Source: Tetradesmus obliquus (taxonomy: Eukaryota > Chlorophyta > Chlorophyceae > Sphaeropleales > Scenedesmaceae). Taken from it: a stretch of 64,000 nt of DNA. The notes beneath the pieces are model-generated. The model did no database searches. It was not told the origin of the DNA and saw only the letters and a program-made list of their open reading frames with translations. The position numbers and the translations under genes are program-made. Positions 20,701 through 29,464 of the stretch are shown here, in pieces. The DNA lies in assembly GCA_030272155.1 (NCBI GenBank), contig CP126202.1, forward strand, positions 868,001-932,000, read 5' to 3'. The first letter of the stretch is position 1, and the number at the start of each line of letters is the position of its first letter.

Positions 20701-22363
20701 AATAAGTCTAAAATGCAAAACCTGCCTGCATATCCAGGGTTTCAAGCGAGGGGAGCCGCAACAGATGATACATCAGGGCATCATCCAGGTCGGGGTGGAA
20801 TCCTGATAGCTCAGGCTCAATACGGCTCAACACCTGCGGTACAGTGCGGTACAGTGCGGTACAGTGAGGTACAGTGCGGTACAGTGCGGTGCAGTGCGGT
20901 GTAGTGTGATACATTGCGGTACAATGCGGTACAGTGCGGTACAGTGCGGTGCAGCACGATGCAATGCGGCTCACTGAGTCACATATGGTATGTGCAGAAC
21001 CTGCCCTCCAGGTACAGTGTGGTACTGCATCGTACCAGAATGGTACAGAACAGCTCAGCTACCTGCACATGCATGTGCACCATGCAGTTTTTGCGCAGGG
21101 CGGTTCAGCCAATGCAGCTGCATGTTCAGTGTGGTGCCGCACGGTGCAGTTAGGGTACAGCGTGGTTCAGTACCTGCAGATAGAGTCCTGTGACACTGCG
21201 CTTGCCGGCAGCTTTGGCACTGCTGCTGCAGTACATGCCCCAGTTCAGCGAGCTTGTCCCGTTGTTGAAAGATATGACGCCGCTGCTCTCTGCTCCTCCG
21301 GGTGTCTTGCTGCACTTCATCAGCCTTGCAAGCTTTGCCGGGGTCCAATCCGGCTTCAGCTTGTGTGTGAATGCCCGAGCGACGGTGTACAGTGCTGCAG
21401 CTTCTTTTTCTGTCACCTCCAACTCAGAAATAGGCACTGGTGGTGCTGCTAGGTACGCCACCTTGTAAAACAGCTCAGGATTGTTTGACCAGTCAGGGTT
21501 GCACACCCGCAGCAGTTGGCCGGGCACTAGGTTTGTCACATTCAGATCCTGGTAGTTCAAGGTGCATGCTGCTGTGCCATTCACTGCACATGCGGCGTTG
21601 TCCTCAGTATTTGTGCCGTCACATCTGATGTTGCTCTGCTGTCCAGCTGAACTGAAGTAATCGCATGTGAAATATGGCCTCACACTTGTCACTGGCTGCA
21701 CAACAGCAGCGATGGTGCGCAGCACTTGCGCCATTTCTGCTGCCTGCATCTTGCAGGCAAACCTGTTAACAGCAAGGCGCCGGGTGTGCAGCAGCGTTAC
21801 ATCACAGGCAGAACACACATGCTTGATCTACTTGCTTTGCATGCTAAAAAACTCTGCAAACTCCATGTTAACATGCTGCAGACTGTTGCCGTGTAGCAGC
21901 TGTACATGCAGTGACTGGCAGGCACAACTGCGCACAGCAGGATGGGCCAAAAACACGGTTTTACAGCAGTCCTGACGTCACTCCTGTTCGAGCGCATGTA
22001 GTCAATTCTCATATCATCTGATTACGGAGCTATCTAAAATTTACGTCAATGTAGCTGTAGCTAGCCTCACACCTGTTGCCCAGAATCATTCTGTTATGAT
22101 AACACACTCACTTGTATGTAAAGTTGACCAGCTGAAATGCACGGCGGTTGGCAGCACCCTGGACAAAGCCACGGACATCCAACCCCAAGCCGTCCACAAC
22201 TGCTGCCACATCATCTCCTTGCTGCACTCTGTAGTTGTAGCAGTCGCCCTAAGCATCCAGATCTGGAAGGAGCTGCAGCGGACGGCGGCGCGCGTCCTTT
22301 ATCCATGGGTGCTGACCGTGCAGGTTTTCGCGCGTTCCCTTTGTGGGCTCACAAGTGACACCT

Positions 22364-22455
<92 letters not shown>

Positions 22456-25400
22456 GGCGGCAGCAGCAGCAGCCGCTGAGCGCGTGTCACTTTGGGATTA
22501 TGTCAGTCAAGCACATGCAGCTGCCGCCGCAGCAGCCATACCGTTGGTAACAGTGCAGATTGTGTAAGCTGGTGGGATCAAAACTGCGCCCTCAGAAGCA
22601 CATCACAGTTGAAGCCATCCAATCTCAGGTCGTCAGGCGCTGCTGTAAGCATTGTTCTGTAGAAAAACTGCCAGCAGTGCTTTGGATCACGAGGCTTTAG
22701 ACAGGACACAAGGCCTGCAATGCCATGTGTCTACAGTTTGTTTCAAGCTGGCTGCATTGCTTCAGGTGAAGCCTTTCACTAGACAAGTCAGCGCACCATA
22801 TGAGTTGTCAGGTGTGCCCACACCTAGCAATCCCATCTTCACCTGGCCCGCAGTGAGGTGAAGCAGCAAACACATGTTTGATTAGGTCCGGGCAGTGCAT
22901 GGCGCAACAACACAAGGGGTCAGCAGCTGCACAGCATGTGGACGCCAGCTGCAACTGCATTCGCATAACGCGGGCTGCATTTAAATGTGAATTCGAAAAA
23001 ATGGTATTCCTAGCCAGCTGTAGTGCTGCGTGGCACAGTAAATACCAGAGTCAGGTGATACCAGGGATGTCTTTGCATACACACACCTGTCACTGCTGTA
23101 ATGCGCCACATGCTCTATAGCCATGCATCATATGCTTCTTAGCCATGCGTCATATGCTTCATAGCCATGCTGTAAAGCATCATGTGCTTCATAGCCATGC
23201 TGTAATGCGTCATATGTGCATGCAACAGTGCTGCACGTATGACATGCCGGGGATGAATGGCATTACCCTGAACAGGCTTTCAGCAGTCGTGCCTCCTGTT
23301 GCCCTCATGTTATCTGGGTCAGTGCCGCTGCCCCACGAGTTGAGGATCGTCCTGCACAACAGCAGACCCAGAAATCAGTTTCCATTGGCAGCTTCTAGCG
23401 TGCACGCAGCGTGTGCAGTCCACTTGCAAACAGCAATCTCACTCATTGTTAACAACACCACATGCTCACACCATAGTGTGAATGAACAAGCTTGCCCTGT
23501 TCCATTGAGAGGGGTATGTGCATCATACAGCTTTAACAGCAGCTGGTGCAGCATGAACACCACACCGCCCAAATCTAACAGTTTGATGCAAAGCAATGGT
23601 ATGGTTTGCACTTAGAGCAAGCTGTTGGTGAGGTGGGGTGCCGTTGCGCACCGCAGTAAGACGTCTCTGGATATAACATGAGAGATTTGGTGCTGAAGGG
23701 TGTGCATTGTGTTATACGGTGCTCACTCTCCTTTTCTGGTCTCAGACCTGTGTTAACACGCCCTGGCTGCCAGGCTGAGGTTGTTGAGGATGAGTTTCAT
23801 ATGGTCTTTGAGTGCCCTTTCTATGCACCAGTCCGCGAGCGATTTGCTATGTTGTTCGAACCCTTCGGGGACTCGTCACAAACATGGGCTACTATTGCTG
23901 GTTGTCACCCAGCAGGCGATGACATGATCACTTTTATGAAGCAGGCACCTGCTTTGGTGGCCGCTTTTGTGCACTGCTGCTATCTGATGCGGTGTCACCC
24001 GGACACTGATCCTGAGGTCCTTCTGTCCTCTCAGGCTATTGCTCAAGCTATTGATGATGCTGATGAGTTTTTTTCTGCGTTTTCGTCTGACGGTTTGGAC
24101 GATGATGAGTTGTTCTTCGATGTTTCCTCCCCCTATGAGCCTCTCGTTGGCTCCTGACTGGGGTTCCCACTCCTCGTTGAGTGGAGCATGTAATGTAATG
24201 TAATGTAATGTTAAATCTGTTGTGGCTCATACCATCCAAGATGGTGCCAGGACCCACATGTAACTATCCTCTCTCAATGCACTGCTGAGCTACCAACAAT
24301 GCACTGCTGATCAGCATAAGCTACCAACACGAGCAGCTACATGTCATAAAGCCATAAGGTTTGTCAGCTCAGCACTGGTGCAGCAGCCATGCGCTGCATG
24401 TCGCACGTGTTGTGACACCACATACTATGTGGTGTTATTAACAGTGTTAGTAACAGTTCATAAAGTGCAGCTCATCACCAGCTTATGATCATGCTGCCAC
24501 ATACTGTCCTACAGGGTCTTAGAACACCTACGCCACCGGGTGCCAACTCCAAACCCCAAACGCCAAACCCCAAGGCTCACCACGTGTAGTTGTCATTGTC
24601 AAAGCCTGTGATGAGAGCTGCGTGGCCAAACGCTGCCTTTGCAGACACGTTGTAGCTGTACGGGCGCCATTGCAGGCCGCTGACGTTTCTGGCTGCTGGT
24701 GGCAGCTGCACCTCGAAGTCATCCATAATCAGCAGCCTGCAAAGGCACAGGCAGAATTAGATGGTGGTATATACCACTCAGCTCAGTTTCATGTTGTGTG
24801 CACATGCATTATCAACAGCCTGCACGGGCCAGCATGTGACATCATCAGCAGTGGTTGCTGTATGCATGCTATATGCACAAGGCACAATATGCCTACCACG
24901 TGCCTCACACGCACTCGTCGCGTGCACAGCAGAGTGAGTGAGTGACTACCCAGGCAGCTCTGCAGCTCCTGGGTAAGTTAAGGCTTAGAGGGTGTGTGTG
25001 GTCAGGGGCGTCGCCCCTGGGCTCCACACCCTCTACCTGTCCGCTTGCGCCCTACGGCATAAGTGGGGCGGTGCACAAGGCGCGCTATGCCTGCCACGCG
25101 CCTCACACGCGCCCGCTGCATGCGCAGCATACCCACCGGGTTATGACTGCGCCGTGCTGCCTTACATGCTGCTGGATCTCATAGAAGCTTGAGAGGCTCC
25201 TGTAGCTGCAGCTGTACTGCGGCTGCGCACGCGTCACTTTGCGGCACTGCGGATCACGCGACTGCCCTTCAAACTTCCGGCACATGGTTGGCCAGTCGCT
25301 GATGTCAGCATCCTCTCTCTGGGAAGCTGCTAGCACTGGCTCCACACAATGCTCTGGCAGCAGCCACTGTGGACCGTCGTCCTGGAGCGGCAGCGACAGC

Positions 25401-26873
25401 AGCAGCAGCGGCAGCAGCAGTGCCAAGCACAGTCACCCTGTCAGCAGAGCCTGCGTTGCTGATCAAGTGTTGCTATTTTCTCGGAGAAACAGGGCAGTAG
25501 CTGCCGCCCTGACCATGCCAGCTGAGCTCAGTTCAATACCTGCTTAACGCCTCATAGATTTTGCTGCCATTGTTTGTCTGGGGTTCTATTCAAGTCAAAC
25601 TCTCAAGCAACACCAGCAGCTGCAGAGCTATAGTTGTTGGACTGGAATCCACATTACTCATTACCAGCAGATGTGTTGGTTGTTTCAAGGGTTGTAGTAG
25701 GATTGCACAACAGGCTTTTACAGGAGTGCTGCTATCTGCTGCTGGCTGCAACATACCACCTGCTGTTATGAGTCGAGTTGAACTCAACTTCCCAACATAC
25801 ACACAGCAGCAGCTGCCACGCACCAGGTTCCGCAGCGCCAATGGAATATCCCAGCCAGTCTGGCAGCTGCGGCCGCCAGCAGCACAGAAGTACAGCGCTG
25901 TCGGGCTGGCTGTCAAGTTGCGCTGTTGCAGCTGCCGCATCGTCAGACCCATGGTGCGGGCAAGTGACATCTCCACTGCTGTTGCGGCAGCTTGTGCGAC
26001 ACACGTGGCACAGACTTTTTGATCCCTGGGGTGCTCTGGCAGGTAGCCGTGTGCAGCGCTCTCGTATGATCTGGCTGAGCCAGCCAAGTAGTACATTGCA
26101 GCCTGCGCGGAAGAGGATGCAGCAGCAGCGGCAGCAGCGGCAGTGACAGCAGCGGCAGCGGCAGCGGCAGCGGCAGCGGCAGCGGCAGCGGCAGCGGCAG
26201 CGGCAGCGGCATGTGCTTGGGCACGCACCCAATGCCGCTGGTTTCACCTACAATGACAGCTGCTGGAAGTTCAGTCCGTGTAACACACCCGCCCAGTGTG
26301 CCCAGAGAGGCGCAGGGCATCCCAAACGGCCCTACAAGTGCACAGCATGCAGCATCCGCAGGGTGCGCACATGGGTGCTGCTCATCAGCACTAGTTTCGC
26401 CTATAGTGACAGCTGTCGGAAGTTCAGTCAGGTTCAATTGCACGGCATGCAGCATCTGCAGGGTGCTGCTCGTCAGCACTGTGCCATGAGCTGCTGCCAG
26501 CTGGTGCTTCAGCACGCTGCTCAAAAGTCAAATAAATAAATAAAATAATTATATAAATGAATAAATAAATTATATTTTGTACCTGCAGCCGCTGTAGGTC
26601 TTTGACACTCCCAAAGCTGCCCAGGCTGGCAGATTGCCCCCGGCCGCCTCGGCCCCTGCCCCCAAGCGTTGCCAGCGTCAAGGCATCCTCAAACTTTTCA
26701 AACTCTGTGGCAGTGGCCTGAGCGCCAGCTCCTAACGCCTCCTGAGAAACGTCCAGGCCCTGGCTTGCTGCTGGTTGCAGCCAGTATGACAGCAGGATGA
26801 GCAGCAGCAGCATCGCTGCTGAGCTGAGCAGCCGCATTGCTGCTGGCTGTGGCGCTGTGGCGGCGCCGCGCAT
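13203..26873 (-). CDS. Giant secreted papain-type peptidase / LysM-like / leucine-rich-repeat protein
   Basis: Exons read downwards: 26873-26583, a small exon near 26460-26408 (uncertain), 26102-25824, 25381-25137, 24736-24581, 23351-23237, possibly one near 22646-22610, 22248-22112, 21762-21174, 20833-20726, 20487-20347, 20106-19906, 19279-19007, 18518-17963, 17549-17163, 16574-16121, 14797-14326, 14028-13854, 13390-13203. From 22248 to the stop every join is in phase; within the peptidase, 26102-23237 also is. The N-terminus has a signal peptide (MRLLSSAAMLLLLILLSYWL...AASQ). About 1,600 aa, with no membrane anchor near the C-terminus, so probably extracellular. Weak points are the second exon, the junction between 23237 and 22248, and four donors that are not GT. 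Introns are 100-1,300 bp and hold echoes and repeats. Confidence 0.7.
15100..16120 (-). repeat. Array of about seven donor-side echoes of an LRR exon, with telomere-like motifs
   Basis: Downstream of the donor at 16120 the exon end (codons ..TGSLPVEFG, then GGTGAGT) is repeated at about 15991-16045, 15867-15965, 15738-15845, 15527-15560, 15398-15425, 15255-15290 and 15130-15160, more complete near the exon. Two units are joined by plant telomere-type repeats: GCCTAAACCCTAAACCCTAA at about 15847-15870 and AACCCTAAACCCTAA at about 15977-15992. Distal units share CAGCCCACACCAATCACCCG. Confidence 0.8.
15579..15692 (+). repeat. Dispersed ~110-bp hairpin element, copy 1
   Basis: Begins with (GTGA/GAGT)n, followed by CCCAGG...CCTGGGTAAGTTAAGG, GGTGTGTG and CAGGG(C)GGCGCCCCTGGGCTC, then CCACACCCCCTACCTG. 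It matches the copy at 24929-25042 and, inverted, 61462-61566. Two palindromic parts (CCCAGG/CCTGGG and AGGGGCG/CGCCCCT in the better copies) would fold as hairpins. It lies antisense in an intron of the giant gene. Confidence 0.8.
17083..17150 (+). mobile_element. Short retroposed tail with 13-bp target-site duplication
   Basis: A 42-bp insert (17096-17137; contains AAGATGGTGCCAGGACCCAC and ends CTATCCTCT) is flanked by exact 13-bp direct repeats CATTGCACAACAT at 17083-17095 and 17138-17150. The same sequence, extended 5', occurs at 24211-24272 (+) and inverted at 30284-30340. The copies share the 3' end and vary at the 5' end, typical of target-primed retroposition. It lies in an intron of the giant gene. 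Confidence 0.85.
17690..17770 (-). repeat. Acceptor-side echo of an LRR exon with its CTG tract
   Basis: On the minus strand (CTG)n-CAG is followed by GCACCATCCCTCCTTGGAGT and the codons for SGLSSLALL, copying the exon start at 17549 with its upstream triplet tract. The echo drifts into non-coding sequence after about 20 codons. Confidence 0.85.
18745..18966. repeat. 33-bp minisatellite, about seven near-identical copies
   Basis: The unit GTGGAAGTTCAATGTGCAGT+GTCACACGTGCAT is repeated about seven times with almost no change, in an intron of the giant gene (between exons 19279-19007 and 18518-17963). As 33 is a multiple of three, several frames on both strands stay open through it; no coding role is claimed. 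Confidence 0.95.
19310..19560. repeat. ~62-bp tandem repeat, about four copies
   Basis: Units of the type GTGGGTTATGTGTTCGAATG, then CCTAGCTGC(C/T)GCGTGCA and GTAGCAGTGACAGCAG recur between about 19316 and 19556, close behind the acceptor at 19280 of an exon of the giant gene (minus-strand view: just upstream). The last unit contains a small internal rearrangement (CCTAGCTAGGCTATAGC). Confidence 0.85.
20834..20962. repeat. 10-bp minisatellite (CGGTACAGTG)n, about 13 copies
   Basis: The unit CGGTACAGTG, with scattered substitutions, abuts the acceptor of the LRR exon starting at 20833; its minus-strand form ends exactly in ...CCGCAG at the splice site. The repeat may be an expanded intron end. 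Confidence 0.9.
21174..22248 (-). other. LysM-like segment and linker domain of the giant gene
   Basis: Exon 22248-22112 reads GDCYNYRVQQGDDVAAVVDG followed by LGLDVRGFVQ and FQLVNFTYK, matching the LysM pattern (Y.V..GD....A...G......N). A second, weaker LysM-like piece is LNYQDLNVTNLVPGQLLRVC in exon 21762-21174. LysM modules bind chitin or peptidoglycan-type glycans. The rest of the latter exon is Cys-containing and ends before the first LRR exon; I do not recognise it. The codon split at 22112/21762 (AA|G) is restored exactly. Confidence 0.6.
22360..22482. repeat. Long CAG/CTG triplet tract
   Basis: About 120 bp of nearly pure (CAG)n with CGG interruptions on the plus strand, (CTG)n on the minus strand, inside the giant gene upstream of the LysM exon. 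It ends on the minus strand in CTGCTGCAG|GTGTCA, an acceptor-like junction, so a small unrecognised exon could follow. Confidence 0.7.
23098..23225. repeat. ~28-33-bp degenerate tandem repeat
   Basis: Units built from ATAGCCATGC(G/A)TCATATGCTTC recur about four times just downstream (minus strand) of the Asn-active-site exon. No further function is visible. Confidence 0.8.
23745..24207 (+). mobile_element. LINE (non-LTR retrotransposon) 3' fragment with ORF2 C-terminus
   Basis: A frame ending at 24157 contains CQAEVVEDEFHMVFECPFYA, the Cys/His element (H-x4-C, FECP) found after the reverse transcriptase of many LINEs, then an acidic tail and PYEPLVGS stop. The 3' end is GAGTGGAGCATGTAATGTAATGTAATG, a TGTAA/ATGTA microsatellite tail shared by copies at 12531, 35218 and 58999. 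The reverse transcriptase itself is absent (5' truncation). It sits antisense in an intron of the giant gene. The exact 5' limit is uncertain and the clade is not assigned. Confidence 0.75.
24211..24272 (+). mobile_element. Second copy of the short retroposed tail, abutting the LINE tail
   Basis: TCTGTTGTGGCTCATACCAT, then CCAAGATGGTGCCAGGACCC and ACATGTAACTATCCTCTC; it extends further 5' than the copy at 17096. It directly follows the LINE tail, so one element probably landed beside or in the other. A 3' flank repeat (CAATGCACTGCTGA, twice, 24273-24315) follows. Confidence 0.75.
24929..25042 (+). repeat. Dispersed hairpin element, copy 2
   Basis: GAGTGAGTGAGTGACTACCC, AGGCAGCTCTGCAGCTCCTG, GGTAAGTTAAGGCTTAGAGG and CAGGGGCGTCGCCCCTGGGC are clear. 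Both hairpins are perfect here: CCCAGGCAGCT/AGCTCCTGGG-type and CAGGGGCG/CGCCCCTG. It lies antisense in the intron between the peptidase exons 25381-25137 and 24736-24581. Confidence 0.85.
26150..26212. repeat. Hexanucleotide (CGGCAG)n tract
   Basis: About ten pure units on the plus strand; on the minus strand (CTGCCG)n lies within the intron tail that ends at the acceptor (CTTCCGCGCAG) of the catalytic-Cys exon starting at 26102. It takes the place of a pyrimidine tract. Confidence 0.85.
26340..26470 (-). repeat. Echo of the second exon of the giant gene
   Basis: On the minus strand GATGCTGCATGC...ACTGAACTTCCGACAGCTGT and AGGCGAAACTAG near 26460-26400 are repeated near 26355-26235 (GATGCTGCATGCTGTGC; CTGAACTTCCAGCAGCTGTC, AGGTGAAACCAG). 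The main copy has GC and the echo GT at the putative donor (TAG|GCGAAA versus TAG|GTGAAA). Confidence 0.6.
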
Positions 26874-29218
26874 CACTGTTTGGTGCTTCGGCAGCTGCCT
26901 GTGATGCAGAAAGACCATGAACATCGACCAAGAACTGTGTTCAATGAGGTTTCGTTTCGTTGGTGCAATGACGTGAAGTGTGGTGGGTAGGATGTGCAGC
27001 ATCCCAAGCAGACTCTGAGAGACAGTTTGCTGTCCAGCTTGCAATGTCTGTGGCAGGCCGCAGACAGCCAGCCCGGCCGGATAGCAACCAAAGGCCGCAA
27101 CAGCAGATGCTTGTACTGGTGGGAAGATGGTTATTACTGTGCCGTGCGTCATGGTGTCTGAAATAGGAGCGTTGGCGTGATGCAGCTGCCTGAGTGCAGC
27201 ATTTGTCAGCACACACACCGCCAGCAGATCCACGTCGATATTTTTGAAATAAACATCCTCAGAAGATTGATACAGCTGCATATTCGCTGCTGTCAATCCC
27301 TTACCGACTCGCACACCCGCTACGACGAACCTCCGCTACACGTGCACCACTCCGTTGGTTTCACGCTTCAAGTCATACAAAATCTTTAATGTCTTAATCG
27401 TCTATATCAGCGGTATGAAACGGTGGTGTGGAGTAAAATCACGATACCATGCAAGTGCGGTCTTTCCATCGCAGGCTGTTGGTGATAGCCCGATCTGTCT
27501 CTTCATATCAACGTCGATAGGTGAGCAAATCTTTGATGGATAGGTATAGCGGTCTGCTCCTGCTGCATGGTTCAGCTGTAACAGTCAGCAGCAGCATTCT
27601 GGCAGCAGCAATCTGGCAGAACAGCAGGTACAGCAGCGACCCCCTGCCACTGGCAGCTGGGCTGCCTTGGTCCACACACCAGACACGAATGGTTGAAATT
27701 TCAACCAATGTTCAGTCAAGGTGTGTCTCACAGCGTCTTCAGATGGTGGCGGGGCTGACATGCAACTGACTCCTCACTGAGAGTTCAGTTCTTCAATTTT
27801 TTTAAATGTAATTTGTTCAAGTTACAGTTTTGAGTGTTCAAAACAGTGCCTGCGGGCCTCCTGCAGGCCGAGGGGCTTGCAGCGTGCGGGGCAGCTGTAC
27901 AGAGTTGCAGGCACCACAGAGCGTAACCTGTCACATGCCTAAAAGTGTCATTTCACAACAGTGTCACTAGACGCGCCTTGCAACGAAGCCACGCATGGTT
28001 GGTTGGTTCCCGTGAATTCTCATTTCAAAAAGCCACTGTGATCCAACGTGCATGCTGTATGGCTGCAGTGCAGCCACACACTACGAAATTTGACAAGCAA
28101 TTGCAACTGGGCCAGGCACAGCCTCACGACTGTGCTTGCAGGGCTGTGCAGCACAGCTTCCCAGGACACCACAGCCACACACAGCTCGGTCAACACACAT
28201 GATGGATACATTTGGGTTGGGTGCAGCATAGCAGACGGCGCCGCTGGACTGCTAATGGGCAATCCTTCCATGATCATACACACCCGAATGCAATCTTTCT
28301 GTCAGCACAGCCTAAACGTCCAGCTCAGCTCGTACGAAGCTCCACATAAGCTACACAGGGTAGGGTTCACAGCTGTGCTATGCAACAGAGCAGAGCTTCA
28401 AACTACAGAAAGTGGTCACAGCTGCACAGATCCCACCGAACCACATGACATGAAAGTCGTAATCAGCAAGTTGTCCATGCGGCTGCGGCACAGCACAGCC
28501 ATGCCCGCATGCTGCGCAACGTACCAGTAACATTAAGCACGCATCCAAGGAAACTGTGCAAGCTTCAATGAACAGGTGGATTTGACGTTGAGATCAAGTA
28601 AAGTATATTTGATATGCATTGTGGATAGTGCAGCATGTCAGGTATGCCAGGAACAGAAACAGATCGAATCCTTCATTCTCAATCCACCATTGTAAGACGT
28701 CCAACATGGATATGATGCAGCCTGTCAGGGCGGACGTTATGTTTCTCAATGCAAGGGTGGTTTGTTTCACACACACTGCAACTCATAAGGCAGTCGGGCT
28801 TGATTTGATTCACTACCTAAAATGGCAGCTACCTACTGCATAGCCAGCCGCAGCAACACCATTGCGCGTGCGCGGGACTGCTGCAATGCACAATGCCAGA
28901 CAGCCAAGCACCATCACGCAGCTGTACTAGCACAAAGCAGCCCGCAAACAGCCAGACAATACAACACTATCACATTACCGACACAACATCGCCACCTTCA
29001 CATCAGCAGCAGCAGCCTGCCCATCAGCCGCCGCTGCTGCTGCTGCTGCAGCAATGCTGCACCGCCTGCTACCACAGCCCTCAAGTGCAATCGCAAAGTG
29101 CTATCGCCGCACTACCGCTGCCTTGACAGCAGCAGCAGCCTGACCATCAGCCGCCACAGCCGCTGCTGCTGCTGCTGCAGCCCCTGCTGCCACAGCCCTC
29201 AAGTGCTATGCCAAAGTG
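26874..29218. other. Intergenic between two minus-strand genes
   Basis: The giant gene begins at 26873 and the transporter ends at 29219, so this stretch holds the giant gene's promoter/5' UTR and the transporter's 3' flank. Open frames (for example 27521-27769, 27945-28202) show no family signal or splice support. From about 28820 to 29218 the sequence is Ser/Pro/Leu-codon and CTG-rich, open on both strands, and looks like a degenerate continuation of the transporter's Ala-rich tail. I see nothing else recognisable. Confidence 0.4.
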
Positions 29219-29426
29219 CTATCGCCGCACTACTGCCCCCTTCACAGCAGCAGCAGCACCATCAGCCGCCACAGCCCCTGCTGCTGCTGCAGCCCCTGCT
29301 GCCCCAGCCCCTACAGTACTCCGCCTCCTCCCTGCAGCACTACTGCTGCCCCGTACCCCTGCAACAGATCCCGGCCCTGCTACAGCTGCTGCTGCTGCTG
29401 CTGCATGTGCCCCTGGCAACGTACTG

Positions 29427-29464
<38 letters not shown>

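Larger units (their letters stand above)
13203..20833 (-). other. Two leucine-rich-repeat blocks of the giant gene
   Basis: LRR block 1 (20833-17163) shows units such as MQTLDLGNNLLTGKLPPQLG, LTQLNVSGNMLTGE, IELIDLSSNKLSGLFPQW and LALLALDNNTLSGTLPPELG. Block 2 opens with a typical N-cap, DALTLATLGVILSLVGASSE with LQTWGG and CRVWAGISCDASYRVSGL, then LQVLVLSGLGLTGNLSD, LRVLQVSGSGIGGTLPGSF, LEVLEITGSGITGTLPPEYA, LQRLLLSGNALQGQLPASYA and LAVLDVSSNQLTG, ending GDPLCV and a stop. These are plant-type extracellular LRRs (LxGxLP). A ~110-residue Ala/Ser/Gln loop interrupts block 2 at about 14700-14440. The exon 26873-26583 also contains DALTLATLG, like the block-2 cap. Confidence 0.8.
23237..26102 (-). 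other. Peptidase C1A (papain-type) catalytic exons of the giant gene
   Basis: Four consecutive exons carry the catalytic landmarks in order. PRDQKVCATCVAQAAATAVE gives the oxyanion Gln and the nucleophile Cys (second C of CATC; papain has CGSCWAF, so Trp is Val here). HGAVITRLLIMDDFEVQ matches the segment before the active-site His in cathepsins. FGHAALITGF carries the His and TILNSWGSG the Asn with NSWG intact. The exon joins 25137/24736 and 24581/23351 restore split codons (CG|G and TG|G), strong support for the model. Known C1A enzymes cleave proteins in lysosomes, vacuoles or outside the cell; volvocine algae are known to have LysM-bearing cysteine proteases. Activity is inferred from intact residues only. 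Confidence 0.8.
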
